Assembly: GCA_017645985.1 (NCBI GenBank)
Contig: JAGCNK010000167.1
Location: 1-9,410 of the forward strand
Length of the DNA stretch: 9,410 bases
Source: Bacteroidales bacterium
Lineage (GTDB): Bacteria > Bacteroidota > Bacteroidia > Bacteroidales > UBA3824
Direction of reading: 5' to 3'
In this document: positions 1-6,566 of the stretch, piece after piece
How the letters are laid out: each line of letters begins with the position of its first letter
Numbering within the stretch: the first letter of the stretch is position 1
The notes under the pieces: model-generated
The model's input: only the letters and a program-made list of their open reading frames with translations
Told to the model about the DNA's origin: nothing
The model's database searches: none
Program-made: the position numbers and the translations under genes

Positions 1-1
1 C

Positions 2-205
2 GACGCCTTGAAGTCTATTCAACGCTCCGAACGGGCTAAGCCTAACTCGCACATTGTGTCGCTATTTTTCACAGCCAAAAGCGACGAGATTGTCAATGTG
101 TTTTCAGAATCTCCCACCACCGAAAAAAACGAGGTGATGGAGATACTCAAAGAACTTGACGTAACCAATATGGCCAAATATCAAAAAATTACAGGTAGTA
201 ATTAA
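2..205 (+). CDS. C-terminal end of a probable DUF4835 (PorD-like) family protein, 5' truncated
   Basis: The open frame enters from the left edge and gives 67 visible residues before a TAA stop. The start codon lies outside the window; the TTG at position 8 is only an internal Leu codon. The tail contains a hydrophobic stretch (IVSLFFTAKSDEIVNVFS) and ends in ELDVTNMAKYQKITGSN. This resembles the C-terminus I recall for DUF4835 proteins, where an 'FF.AK.DE..N.FS' segment is followed by a '(D/E)...N..KY..I' ending. In Bacteroidales that family often sits directly upstream of recN, which fits here. DUF4835 members are exported proteins of about 300 residues, sometimes named PorD and linked to type IX secretion. 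The assignment rests on a short tail plus gene order, so it is tentative. Confidence 0.6.
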   Translation, partial: DALKSIQRSERAKPNSHIVSLFFTAKSDEIVNVFSESPTTEKNEVMEILKELDVTNMAKYQKITGSN

Positions 206-213
206 TAATTTTT

Positions 214-221
214 TATATTTG
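214..221 (+). promoter_or_regulatory. Candidate Bacteroidota -7 promoter element for recN-smpB
   Basis: TATATTTG at 214-221 matches the Bacteroidota -7 consensus TAnnTTTG exactly and is followed by CA. It lies 22 bases before the recN ATG and just after the stop of the preceding gene. No clear TTTG is visible 19-21 bases upstream, so the -33 half is weak or absent. It suggests recN-smpB can be transcribed independently of the upstream gene. Confidence 0.5.
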
Positions 222-243
222 CAGAAGAAAAAAATAGATTGAA

Positions 244-1911
244 ATGCTTTTACGTCTGAAAATATCCAACTACGCGCTGATTTCAGAATCTGAAATCAGT
301 TTCGACAGCGGGCTTACCGTAATCACCGGCGAAACCGGCGCAGGAAAGTCAATACTTATGGGTGCGCTGTCGATGGTGCTCGGTGCACGTGCCGACTCGT
401 CGGTGATTAAGCAGGGCGAGAAAAAAACTGTGGTGGAAGCCGAATTCGACGTAAAGAACTACAATCTGAAATGGTTTTTCGACCAGAACGACCTCGACTA
501 CGACGACACCGTGCTGATACGTCGCGAGGTGGCCGACACTGGCAAGTCACGGGCGTTTATCAACGATACGCCTGCTAATATCAACACACTCAAAGATTTA
601 GGTCTGTTGCTCACCGACATCCACTCGCAGCATCAGACACTGCTCATTGCCAATATGGGATTTCAAATGAGCATTGTTGACGCATTTGCTGCCAACAAGG
701 ATCTGCTGGCTGCATATAAAACCATTTACCAGCAATACCGTAAGAAGACAGCGCAGCTTGCCGACCTTGAAAAAGAGGCTGAATCGTCGCGCAAAGAGGC
801 TGAGTATCTGCATTTCCGTTTCGACGAACTGCATAAGGCCGACCTCCAACCCGACGAGCAGCAGCAACTGGAAGAAGAGCTCGAAATACTCACTCACAAC
901 GAGGACATCAAAAACGCAATTTCACAGTCTTCAAACTTGATAATCAGCGCCGAAGATGGCACTGTGATACAAAAGCTGAAAGAGGCGCAAAACGCTCTCT
1001 CTCATATATCTTCGTATTATCCAAAAGCCGCCGAACTGAATTCACGTATTGAATCCACCTACATCGAACTCAACGATATAGGCCGTGAGCTTCAGAGCTT
1101 GGACGACAACACAGAGTTTTCGCCCGAACGCATTGAAACTATCAACCAGCGGCTCACATTATTATACAACCTCCAAAAGAAGAACGGCGTTAAGACCGTG
1201 GAGGAGCTTATAGCCATACGCGACGACTTTAAGCAGAAACTCAACCTTATCGACAATAGCGGAGAGATTATTTCAGACCTTAAGGAAGAAATCAAAGACC
1301 TCGAATACAAACTCTCAATGCAGGCTTTGTCTCTTTCAGAAAAACGACGCAATGCCGCCAAGGGACTTGCAAAAGAGGTGGTTGAGCTGCTTGCATCAGT
1401 GGGCATACCCGACGCGCAGTTTGCCGCAGAGTTTTTCACCAGTAGCGAATTTCTCGATGATGGTAACGATATGGTTAAGTTCATGTTCTCAGCCAACAAG
1501 AACATGGCAATGCAGGATCTTTCAAAAACGGCATCGGGCGGCGAACTTTCGCGACTTATGCTGTGCCTCAAATACATACTGTCGAAATCGGTAAAACTGC
1601 CCACCATCATTTTCGACGAGATAGACACCGGCATATCCGGCGACATCGCAGGCAAGACCGGCGCTATGTTTAAGCGCATAGCCGAATTTATGCAGGTGAT
1701 ATGCATCACTCACCTTCCTCAGGTGGCAGCTATGGGAAAGCACCATTTCAAGGTGTTCAAGCACGAGGAAGGCGGCGCAATACGCAGCGATATCAAGCTG
1801 CTGACCCCCGACGAGCGCATCAACGAGATAGCGGCTATGCTCAGCGGCGAAACCGTGTCGCAAGCCGCAGTACAGAACGCCCGTGAATTGTTGCAGTCGG
1901 CAAACAAATAA
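244..1911 (+). CDS. recN: DNA repair protein RecN (SMC-like ATPase)
   Basis: RecN is a cytoplasmic SMC-like ATPase that acts in recombinational repair of double-strand breaks. The protein is 555 residues, the usual RecN length. The N-terminal half-ATPase carries Walker A GETGAGKS at residues 29-36. A long, charged, helical middle (about 170-380) forms the coiled-coil arms. The C-terminal half-ATPase has the ABC signature SGGELSR (431-437), Walker B IIFDE (455-459) followed by the family-typical IDTGISG, and the switch histidine H490 in THLPQVAA. The ATG at 244 is the natural start because the family begins almost at once with 'M-L-x-x-L-x-I-x-N-(Y/F)-A-L-I'. A candidate -7 element sits 22 bases upstream. 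smpB follows after a 17-base gap, so the two are probably co-transcribed. All ATPase motifs are intact. Confidence 0.97.
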   Translation: MLLRLKISNYALISESEISFDSGLTVITGETGAGKSILMGALSMVLGARADSSVIKQGEKKTVVEAEFDVKNYNLKWFFDQNDLDYDDTVLIRREVADTGKSRAFINDTPANINTLKDLGLLLTDIHSQHQTLLIANMGFQMSIVDAFAANKDLLAAYKTIYQQYRKKTAQLADLEKEAESSRKEAEYLHFRFDELHKADLQPDEQQQLEEELEILTHNEDIKNAISQSSNLIISAEDGTVIQKLKEAQNALSHISSYYPKAAELNSRIESTYIELNDIGRELQSLDDNTEFSPERIETINQRLTLLYNLQKKNGVKTVEELIAIRDDFKQKLNLIDNSGEIISDLKEEIKDLEYKLSMQALSLSEKRRNAAKGLAKEVVELLASVGIPDAQFAAEFFTSSEFLDDGNDMVKFMFSANKNMAMQDLSKTASGGELSRLMLCLKYILSKSVKLPTIIFDEIDTGISGDIAGKTGAMFKRIAEFMQVICITHLPQVAAMGKHHFKVFKHEEGGAIRSDIKLLTPDERINEIAAMLSGETVSQAAVQNARELLQSANK

Positions 1912-1928
1912 TTTAATATCAGAACATT

Positions 1929-2378
1929 ATGGCAGACCTTAATATAAAAAACAAAAAAGCCTCGTTTCAATACGAGATACTTGAAAAATATGTGGCGGGC
2001 ATTCAGCTGCTCGGCACCGAAATCAAGTCGATACGCGACGGCAAGGCGGCTCTCACCGATTCGTACTGCTCGTTTACAGCCCACGAACTGTATGTGAAGA
2101 TGTATATCGGCGAGTATTCGCACGGCGGATACGTAAACCACGACCCGCGCCGCGAGCGCAAGCTCCTTTTGCAGCGCAAGGAGCTCAACAAGCTTGAAAA
2201 GAAGGTTGAGAACACGGGTCTCACAATCGTGCCGCTCAAGATGTTTCTCAACAAAGACGGCAAGGCAAAGCTCGAGATTGCGCTCTGCCGAGGCAAGAAG
2301 ATGGCCGACAAGCGTGAGGATATGAAAGCACGCGACAACGCCCGCGAACTATCCAGAATTAAGAAAATAAAGGGATAA
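1929..2378 (+). CDS. smpB: SsrA-binding protein SmpB
   Basis: SmpB binds the tRNA-like part of tmRNA and delivers it to stalled ribosomes, starting trans-translation and tagging of the unfinished peptide. The 149-residue product has the normal family length. Visible signatures are the early N-K-K-A-x-x-x-Y segment, G-T-E-I-K-S-I-R (about 29-36), and the central H-x-P-x-R-x-R-K-L-L-L region (here NHDPRRERKLLLQRKEL). Next come the L-T-I-V-P-L-K strand, the G-x-A-K-L-E-I-A-L-x-x-G-K-K segment, and the basic C-terminal tail that enters the mRNA channel. It starts 17 bases after recN and ends before a hairpin terminator. The ssrA (tmRNA) gene is not in this window. Confidence 0.97.
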   Translation: MADLNIKNKKASFQYEILEKYVAGIQLLGTEIKSIRDGKAALTDSYCSFTAHELYVKMYIGEYSHGGYVNHDPRRERKLLLQRKELNKLEKKVENTGLTIVPLKMFLNKDGKAKLEIALCRGKKMADKREDMKARDNARELSRIKKIKG

Positions 2379-2397
2379 TTCACCTTAGTATTATAAC

Positions 2398-2429
2398 AAA
2401 AAAGCACGGCAATGAACCGTGCTTTTTTT
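2398..2429. terminator. Bidirectional intrinsic terminator between smpB and the convergent methyltransferase gene
   Basis: A 12-base stem, AAAAAAGCACGG (2398-2409), pairs with CCGTGCTTTTTT (2417-2428) around a 7-base loop. The T run serves the plus strand, and the A run on the left becomes a T run on the minus strand. It lies 20 bases after the smpB stop and 20 bases beyond the stop of the minus-strand gene, so it can end both transcripts. Confidence 0.88.
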
Positions 2430-2448
2430 GTTATTGGATTTTGGCCGT

Positions 2449-3678
2449 TTATTCCTCGCGGGCGCACTGAGGATTCAGTATACGCCAGCTTTGGTCGTCG
2501 GGGTTTTCAATCAGTTTCTCAAGATAGTGATACTTGATGCCAAACTTGTTTTTGATAGCGGTGATTTGGCTCTGTATCTTGGCACGCTCCTCGTCGGAAG
2601 GCATCTCGCCCTTTTCGGCTGTGATAATCAAGTTTTTAGAAGTGTTGTCGTATTGAACAAACTCAAAAATCTTGGTCTTGTATCCGTTGAGGTTGAGTAT
2701 CAGCGCACGAATGCCGTCGGTGATGATTTCTGCCTCGCGTTCCATCATCAATCCGTATTTGAGCACCGGCTCAAGCACGTTGTTCTCGGTGATTTTCATC
2801 TGGCTGCGTATCTGCTTGTGGCAGCAGGGCGAAGTGATGATGAGTTTCGCTCCCGCCTTGATACCCATATAGATGGCATCGTCGGTGGCTGTGTCGCATG
2901 CGTGCAACGCTATAAGGATGTCGGTGTTGTCAACTTTGAAGTCGCTGATGTTGCTCTGAACAAATTTGAGACCGCTGAACTGCGATTTCTGGGCAAGGTT
3001 GTTGCCAAATTTCACAAGGTTTTCCTGAGCCTCCACGCCCTGCATCATCACGTTCATTTCGCGAACGTTGGTCAGGTAGTCGTATGTGGCAAATGTGAGG
3101 TAGCCCTTGCCGCTGCCGTTGTCCACTATGTTGAGCGGCTTGCAATCCTTGTAGCAGTCAAAAAACGAGTCGATAATCTCTACAAATTTCTCCACCTGCT
3201 TGTATTTGGCGCTCATACTCGGAATAAGGTCGCCCTTGTTGTCGGTGATGCCGAGCGATTTGAGATAGACACTGTTTTTGGTGTCGATACGGCGCTGTTT
3301 TGCATTGTCGTGCTGGCCGTCGGCTGCCTCGGTGAACGAAGGTTTCTTGGAGTAAAGCTTCGGAACGCGCTTGTTGTTGTATTTCAGCTCGATATCCTCT
3401 TTGGTAGTGAACAGGTTGATGTCGAGGAAGTTGCTGCCAATGATGGCGTGAAGCTGATTTACCGCCTCCTCTACAGAGAAGTTTTTGGTAACATCGTTGC
3501 GGTTGTACTTGTAAACAAATTGCAAGTTGGGTTGGCCGTCAAGCTCCACATACCTAACTACAATCTTGTTCATTTCTTGATTTTCAAGCACTCTCTTGGC
3601 TAAGATGAGTTTTACAAACGTCTTTTTGTATACGGACGAACTTACTTTGTCGGTAAATTCTTTTACTACGTTGTCCAT
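2449..3678 (-). CDS. Class I SAM-dependent methyltransferase (Methyltransf_32-like)
   Basis: This 409-residue protein has a Rossmann methyltransferase core in its C-terminal half. Motif I is VDNGSGKGYL (185-194), and the acidic residue for ribose binding is probably E216 in GVEAQENL. The next motif is ALHACDTATDDAI (257-269), then SPCCHKQI (283-290). The L-H-A-C-D-x-A-T-D and C-C-H-K motifs are typical of the Methyltransf_32 (PF13679) group and resemble the K-H-L-C-G-x-A-T-D and C-C-H-H motifs of eukaryotic TRM13 tRNA methyltransferases. The N-terminal ~150 residues hold no motif I recognise and may bind substrate. The TAA stop lies next to the shared terminator. The start at 3678 has a promoter candidate just upstream. 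The fold assignment is strong; an RNA substrate is only inference. Confidence 0.85.
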   Translation of the reverse strand: MDNVVKEFTDKVSSSVYKKTFVKLILAKRVLENQEMNKIVVRYVELDGQPNLQFVYKYNRNDVTKNFSVEEAVNQLHAIIGSNFLDINLFTTKEDIELKYNNKRVPKLYSKKPSFTEAADGQHDNAKQRRIDTKNSVYLKSLGITDNKGDLIPSMSAKYKQVEKFVEIIDSFFDCYKDCKPLNIVDNGSGKGYLTFATYDYLTNVREMNVMMQGVEAQENLVKFGNNLAQKSQFSGLKFVQSNISDFKVDNTDILIALHACDTATDDAIYMGIKAGAKLIITSPCCHKQIRSQMKITENNVLEPVLKYGLMMEREAEIITDGIRALILNLNGYKTKIFEFVQYDNTSKNLIITAEKGEMPSDEERAKIQSQITAIKNKFGIKYHYLEKLIENPDDQSWRILNPQCAREE

Positions 3679-3712
3679 GATTCGTATTTGTTGTCTTTTT
3701 TAAATTAGGGTT

Positions 3713-3742
3713 TATAAATATGTCATTAATATATTACGCAAA
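3713..3742 (-). promoter_or_regulatory. Candidate promoter for the methyltransferase gene
   Basis: Read on the minus strand, TTTG (plus 3739-3742) is followed after 18 bases by TATTTATA (plus 3713-3720). The -33 is exact and the -7 matches TAnnTTTG at four of six fixed positions. It ends 34 bases before the ATG at 3678, a sensible distance. The imperfect -7 keeps confidence modest. The alternative is read-through from the thioesterase gene 97 bases upstream. Confidence 0.35.
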
Positions 3743-3747
3743 AATCA

Positions 3748-3771
3748 AGCCGTAGTTTCATTTTTTCGGCT
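3748..3771 (-). terminator. Weak hairpin after the acyl-ACP thioesterase gene
   Basis: On the minus strand, directly after the thioesterase stop, AGCCG (plus 3767-3771) and CGGCT (plus 3748-3752) can pair around a 14-base A-rich loop. A TGATTTTTG stretch follows. The stem is only 5 bp, so it may be a poor terminator, leaving the two minus-strand genes partly coupled. Confidence 0.3.
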
Positions 3772-3775
3772 CTTT

Positions 3776-4510
3776 TTATTTGTTGTCCCACACAAATTCT
3801 GCTCTGAACATCGGTTTTTTGTCGCTGTTCTGCATTTCTATAAGTGTGGAGTCGCCGTCGCGTTTCATCAGCATCGTTACCTCCTGGTTGTAAAGCACTT
3901 CGGTCATATAGTTAACGTCGGCGGTTTTGAGCCTCTGCTGCTCGTGGGTTTCCAGGTCGGGCATGTCCATAGCCAGTTCTATGTAGCGCATGCTGTACAG
4001 ATGGCGGTTGATGTCGATGTCGGAATATCTCACGGTGTGGTTTCTTGTGCTGTCGGGATTGTCGATCGTGAACCTCAGGTGCTTGTATTTTGCAGCCTGT
4101 GCTCCTTCGGTAATCAGGTCGGGAATATGCGGCAGTACTTCGGTTAGGAACACTGGACGACGTGTGTCGCAATTGATTATCAGCCATTCGGTAGAAATTT
4201 CGGCTATTTTTTCGCCATCCTGCTCCACATAAAAATCGCGCTTGCAAGCCAGACGCGAAATCTCCACTATGCGGGTGGTAATCCTTATGTCGGTGTTGAT
4301 GGCTGGCAGGCGGTTGATGTCGAAATGTATGCCTGTAACCACCCAGGTGAGGTTCTGGCGGTTGAGGATGTCGATACTGGTGTTGATCTCGATGGCGTGC
4401 AATCCTGCCGTGTCGAGTATGAAATTTCCGAGCGACGCAAGGGTGAGGTGACCGTTAAAGTCTGTGTCCTTGTGTGTTACCCGATATTCTTTGGTAAATG
4501 TCTTTTCCAT
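3776..4510 (-). CDS. Acyl-[acyl-carrier-protein] thioesterase (FatA/FatB-like)
   Basis: The enzyme hydrolyses acyl-ACP to free fatty acid and ACP at the end of type II fatty acid synthesis in the cytoplasm. The 244-residue length fits bacterial members of PF01643, which carry two hotdog domains in tandem. The first hotdog opens with VTHKDTDFNGH (11-21), matching the family's N-terminal 'V...D.N....' segment. The second contains VRYSDIDINRHLYSMRYIE (160-178), which holds the D-x-N-x-H catalytic triad D166, N168 and H170. The Glu used by plant enzymes aligns by eye with E204 in NYMTEV, while the neighbouring plant Cys position is Val. There is no signal peptide. It is transcribed divergently from the phosphatase gene and precedes the methyltransferase gene on the same strand by 97 bases. 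Chain-length specificity cannot be read from sequence. Confidence 0.9.
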   Translation of the reverse strand: MEKTFTKEYRVTHKDTDFNGHLTLASLGNFILDTAGLHAIEINTSIDILNRQNLTWVVTGIHFDINRLPAINTDIRITTRIVEISRLACKRDFYVEQDGEKIAEISTEWLIINCDTRRPVFLTEVLPHIPDLITEGAQAAKYKHLRFTIDNPDSTRNHTVRYSDIDINRHLYSMRYIELAMDMPDLETHEQQRLKTADVNYMTEVLYNQEVTMLMKRDGDSTLIEMQNSDKKPMFRAEFVWDNK

Positions 4511-4533
4511 TTTTTGGCTCTGTTTTTGTTTGA

Positions 4534-4541
4534 CAAATATA
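4534..4541 (-). promoter_or_regulatory. Candidate -7 element for the acyl-ACP thioesterase gene
   Basis: On the minus strand the bases read TATATTTG, an exact match to TAnnTTTG, ending 23 bases before the ATG at 4510. No TTTG is present at the usual -33 distance, so this is a half-site only. It lies beside the plus-strand promoter of the divergent gene. Confidence 0.45.
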
Positions 4542-4547
4542 GTAAAT

Positions 4548-4578
4548 TTTGAATTATTAGTTAATATTAATAATTTTG
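4548..4578 (+). promoter_or_regulatory. Promoter for the TPR-SpoIIE phosphatase gene
   Basis: TTTG at 4548-4551 and TAATTTTG at 4571-4578 match both halves of the Bacteroidota vegetative promoter, with a 19-base spacer. The start of transcription should fall near 4584, leaving an untranslated leader of roughly 80 bases before the ATG at 4666. The leader contains GATTTTTG twice (4586-4593 and 4598-4605), with no clear secondary structure. Confidence 0.65.
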
Positions 4579-4665
4579 CAAACGTGATTTTTGGGCTGAT
4601 TTTTGTTAGACTAAAAATTTGGCAAACAAATAAATGACTAAAAAACAGATTAAATAATTACAGCA

Positions 4666-6408
4666 ATGAGGCTAGCTATATGGTTGATATTGTTTTCGTT
4701 CGCGATTGTATCTGACGCTTTTGCCAAGATAGATCCGCAGGTGCAGCAGCTTGAGCGGGAACTCAATTCGGTGAAGAGCAACAGCGAAAAGGTGGCATTG
4801 CATATCAAAATTGCCAAGCGCTACCTTGTACTCAAGAATCCGAAGTGCGACACCTATTGCAAGTCGGCTATCAAGCTTGCCGAAAAACACCATCTCGACG
4901 GACTCAAGGCCGACGCACTCGGCGTGCAAGGCGAATACTATTATAATACAAAGAAATATTCAAAAGCCGCCACCTCGTTCCTTACCGAATACAACCTCCG
5001 CAAGAAGCTCAAGCAGCCAAAAAACACTGCCAACGCGGCGTACAACCTCGGTATGACCTACTCTAAGATGTCGTATCCCGCCGGCGGCTACAAAAAGAGC
5101 AAAAAATACCTTGAGGAGGCTCTGGCACTTGCCAAGCAGACCGGCGAGAAGAAATTTCAGGAGCAGATTTCGGAGCAGCTTTATCTTATAGCCTACGATT
5201 CGGGCAAGTTCAAAGACGCCACCGAGTATATCAAAAACAACCTTCAGAACGAGAACGCAGAGCTCCGTCACGACATCAAGGAGCTTCAAGACACAGTTAT
5301 GGAGCGCGACTGCACCATCGTCCGCCAGGATTCTGTAATTACAAAGGTGCGCGAGGAGAACGCCATTCTCGACACCACCGTACAGTTTAAAAACCGTGAG
5401 CTTGACTCGCTCTCCAAAGAGCAGATTATGGTGATGCTCGAAGTGGAGCAGAAACGCGGACAGATCACCGCCCGCAACTACACCATTGTTATTATCGCAG
5501 TGGTTTCGCTGCTGCTTTTGGTGATAATCATACTGCTGCTGCGCCGCAACCGTGAGCGCAAGCGTATGAACCAGGCTCTTTCTGAGCGAAACAACCGTAT
5601 TGCCGAGCAGAACACCGAAATTATGTCAAACCTCAAGGTCATCAACCAGAAAAACCGCGACATCACCGACAGCCTCAACTATGCCGGCAAGATTCAGAGG
5701 TCGCTCTTGAGAAACTTTGCCAACTATTCGCACCTGATTTCTGGATACTTTATATTATATCTGCCTAAAGACATCGTTAGCGGCGACTTCTACTGGGGAC
5801 ATCAGGTCGACAACAAGTTTGTGTTTACCGTGGGCGACTGCACGGGTCACTCGGTGCCGGGAGCGTTTATGAGCATGCTCGGAATTTCGCTGCTAAACCA
5901 GATTGTGGGTCAGCAGCATATTATAAAGGCGTCGGAGATATTGGAGAAGATGCGCGAGTCGGTTAAGCTCAACCTTGGACAGAGCGGCGACGACGAGGAG
6001 GCCAAAGACGGTATGGATATGGCTATCTGCGTGTGGGACATCGACAAAGGCACTGTGAACTATTCAGGAGCCTACAACCCGATGTTTATGGTAAGGTCGG
6101 GCGAGATGACCACCTTCAACCCCGAAAAATGTCCTGTGGGTATCCACGCCAAGGAAGTGCCGTTCACCGACCAGTTTATCGACGTGCAGAAAGGCGACAG
6201 GCTTTTTATGTTCTCCGACGGATATTCCGACCAGTTCGGCGGTCCAAAGTTTGAGAAATTCAAGCTGGTGCGTTTCAAGAGGCTTCTGATCGAGACGAGC
6301 TATATGCCTATGCAGATGCAGTACGAGAAATTGGAGAGCACATTTTACGACTGGAAACAGGACATGGTGCAGATCGACGACGTGTGTGTGCTCGGTGTAG
6401 AAATTTAG
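4666..6408 (+). CDS. Membrane-anchored SpoIIE/PP2C-family protein phosphatase with periplasmic TPR-like region
   Basis: The 580-residue product is predicted to dephosphorylate Ser/Thr on a partner protein in response to a periplasmic cue. A signal peptide (1-20, hydrophobic core then SDAFA) is followed by paired helices of TPR type with repeated A/Y/L spacing (about 25-190). A charged coiled coil (about 193-265) leads to one membrane helix (272-292), a basic stop-transfer segment and a second coiled coil (about 297-335). The phosphatase domain (about 345-580) has SGDFYW (372-377, D374), GDCTGHSVPGAFMSM (390-404, D391), DGMDMA (448-453), FSDGYSDQFGG (516-526, D518) and QIDDV (569-573). These are the expected metal-binding positions and all are acidic, so activity is likely. 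Position 396 is Ser where the family often has Gly. The DUF1987 gene downstream is its most probable substrate, by analogy with SiaA/SiaC. Confidence 0.9.
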   Translation: MRLAIWLILFSFAIVSDAFAKIDPQVQQLERELNSVKSNSEKVALHIKIAKRYLVLKNPKCDTYCKSAIKLAEKHHLDGLKADALGVQGEYYYNTKKYSKAATSFLTEYNLRKKLKQPKNTANAAYNLGMTYSKMSYPAGGYKKSKKYLEEALALAKQTGEKKFQEQISEQLYLIAYDSGKFKDATEYIKNNLQNENAELRHDIKELQDTVMERDCTIVRQDSVITKVREENAILDTTVQFKNRELDSLSKEQIMVMLEVEQKRGQITARNYTIVIIAVVSLLLLVIIILLLRRNRERKRMNQALSERNNRIAEQNTEIMSNLKVINQKNRDITDSLNYAGKIQRSLLRNFANYSHLISGYFILYLPKDIVSGDFYWGHQVDNKFVFTVGDCTGHSVPGAFMSMLGISLLNQIVGQQHIIKASEILEKMRESVKLNLGQSGDDEEAKDGMDMAICVWDIDKGTVNYSGAYNPMFMVRSGEMTTFNPEKCPVGIHAKEVPFTDQFIDVQKGDRLFMFSDGYSDQFGGPKFEKFKLVRFKRLLIETSYMPMQMQYEKLESTFYDWKQDMVQIDDVCVLGVEI

Positions 6409-6454
6409 TAAAAAAATTTTCGGTTGGGTATTGATTTTTTAATCTACATCTTTT

Positions 6455-6507
6455 ATATTTGCATTGTGAAATATTTGCAAGTTTCGCTGAAATACTATAT
6501 ATTTGCA
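6455..6507 (+). repeat. Three copies of ATATTTGCA upstream of the DUF1987 gene
   Basis: The 9-mer ATATTTGCA occurs at 6455-6463, 6471-6479 and 6499-6507, spaced 16 and 28 bases start to start. The first and third copies are preceded by T and so form exact TAnnTTTG -7 elements. The TTTG inside the second copy is positioned as the -33 of the third. The cluster may be two overlapping promoters or binding sites for a regulator. Confidence 0.55.
6474..6505 (+). promoter_or_regulatory. Promoter for the DUF1987/SiaC-like gene
   Basis: TTTG (6474-6477), a 20-base spacer and TATATTTG (6498-6505) give an exact match to both halves of the Bacteroidota promoter. Predicted initiation is near 6512, with a leader of about 55 AT-rich bases before the ATG at 6567. 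A second possible promoter uses TATATTTG at 6454-6461 with ATTG at 6430-6433. The gene can therefore be expressed without the upstream phosphatase gene. Confidence 0.72.
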
Positions 6508-6566
6508 GTAAAAAATAAAGTAAAAAAAGAATCGTTACTATTAGCGATAAAAAAATATACTTAGAC

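Noticed and set aside
1092..1709. A 205-codon minus-strand frame inside recN
   Set aside because: It is antisense to the conserved C-terminal ATPase half of RecN and shows no domain or promoter of its own.
2419..3603. A 394-codon open frame on the plus strand, antisense to the methyltransferase gene
   Set aside because: It lies almost wholly opposite a gene with clear methyltransferase motifs, its product is a V/L/F-rich string without recognisable domains, and it starts inside the terminator region. It is explained by the codon use of the real gene.
3679..3775. A small RNA or riboswitch in the gap between the two minus-strand genes
   Set aside because: Only a 5-bp hairpin and AT-rich sequence are visible; no conserved riboswitch or RNA core can be recognised.
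4586..4605. Two GATTTTTG copies in the leader of the phosphatase gene as a possible operator
   Set aside because: An 8-base direct repeat of T-rich sequence in an AT-rich leader is expected by chance, and no inverted symmetry supports a binding site.
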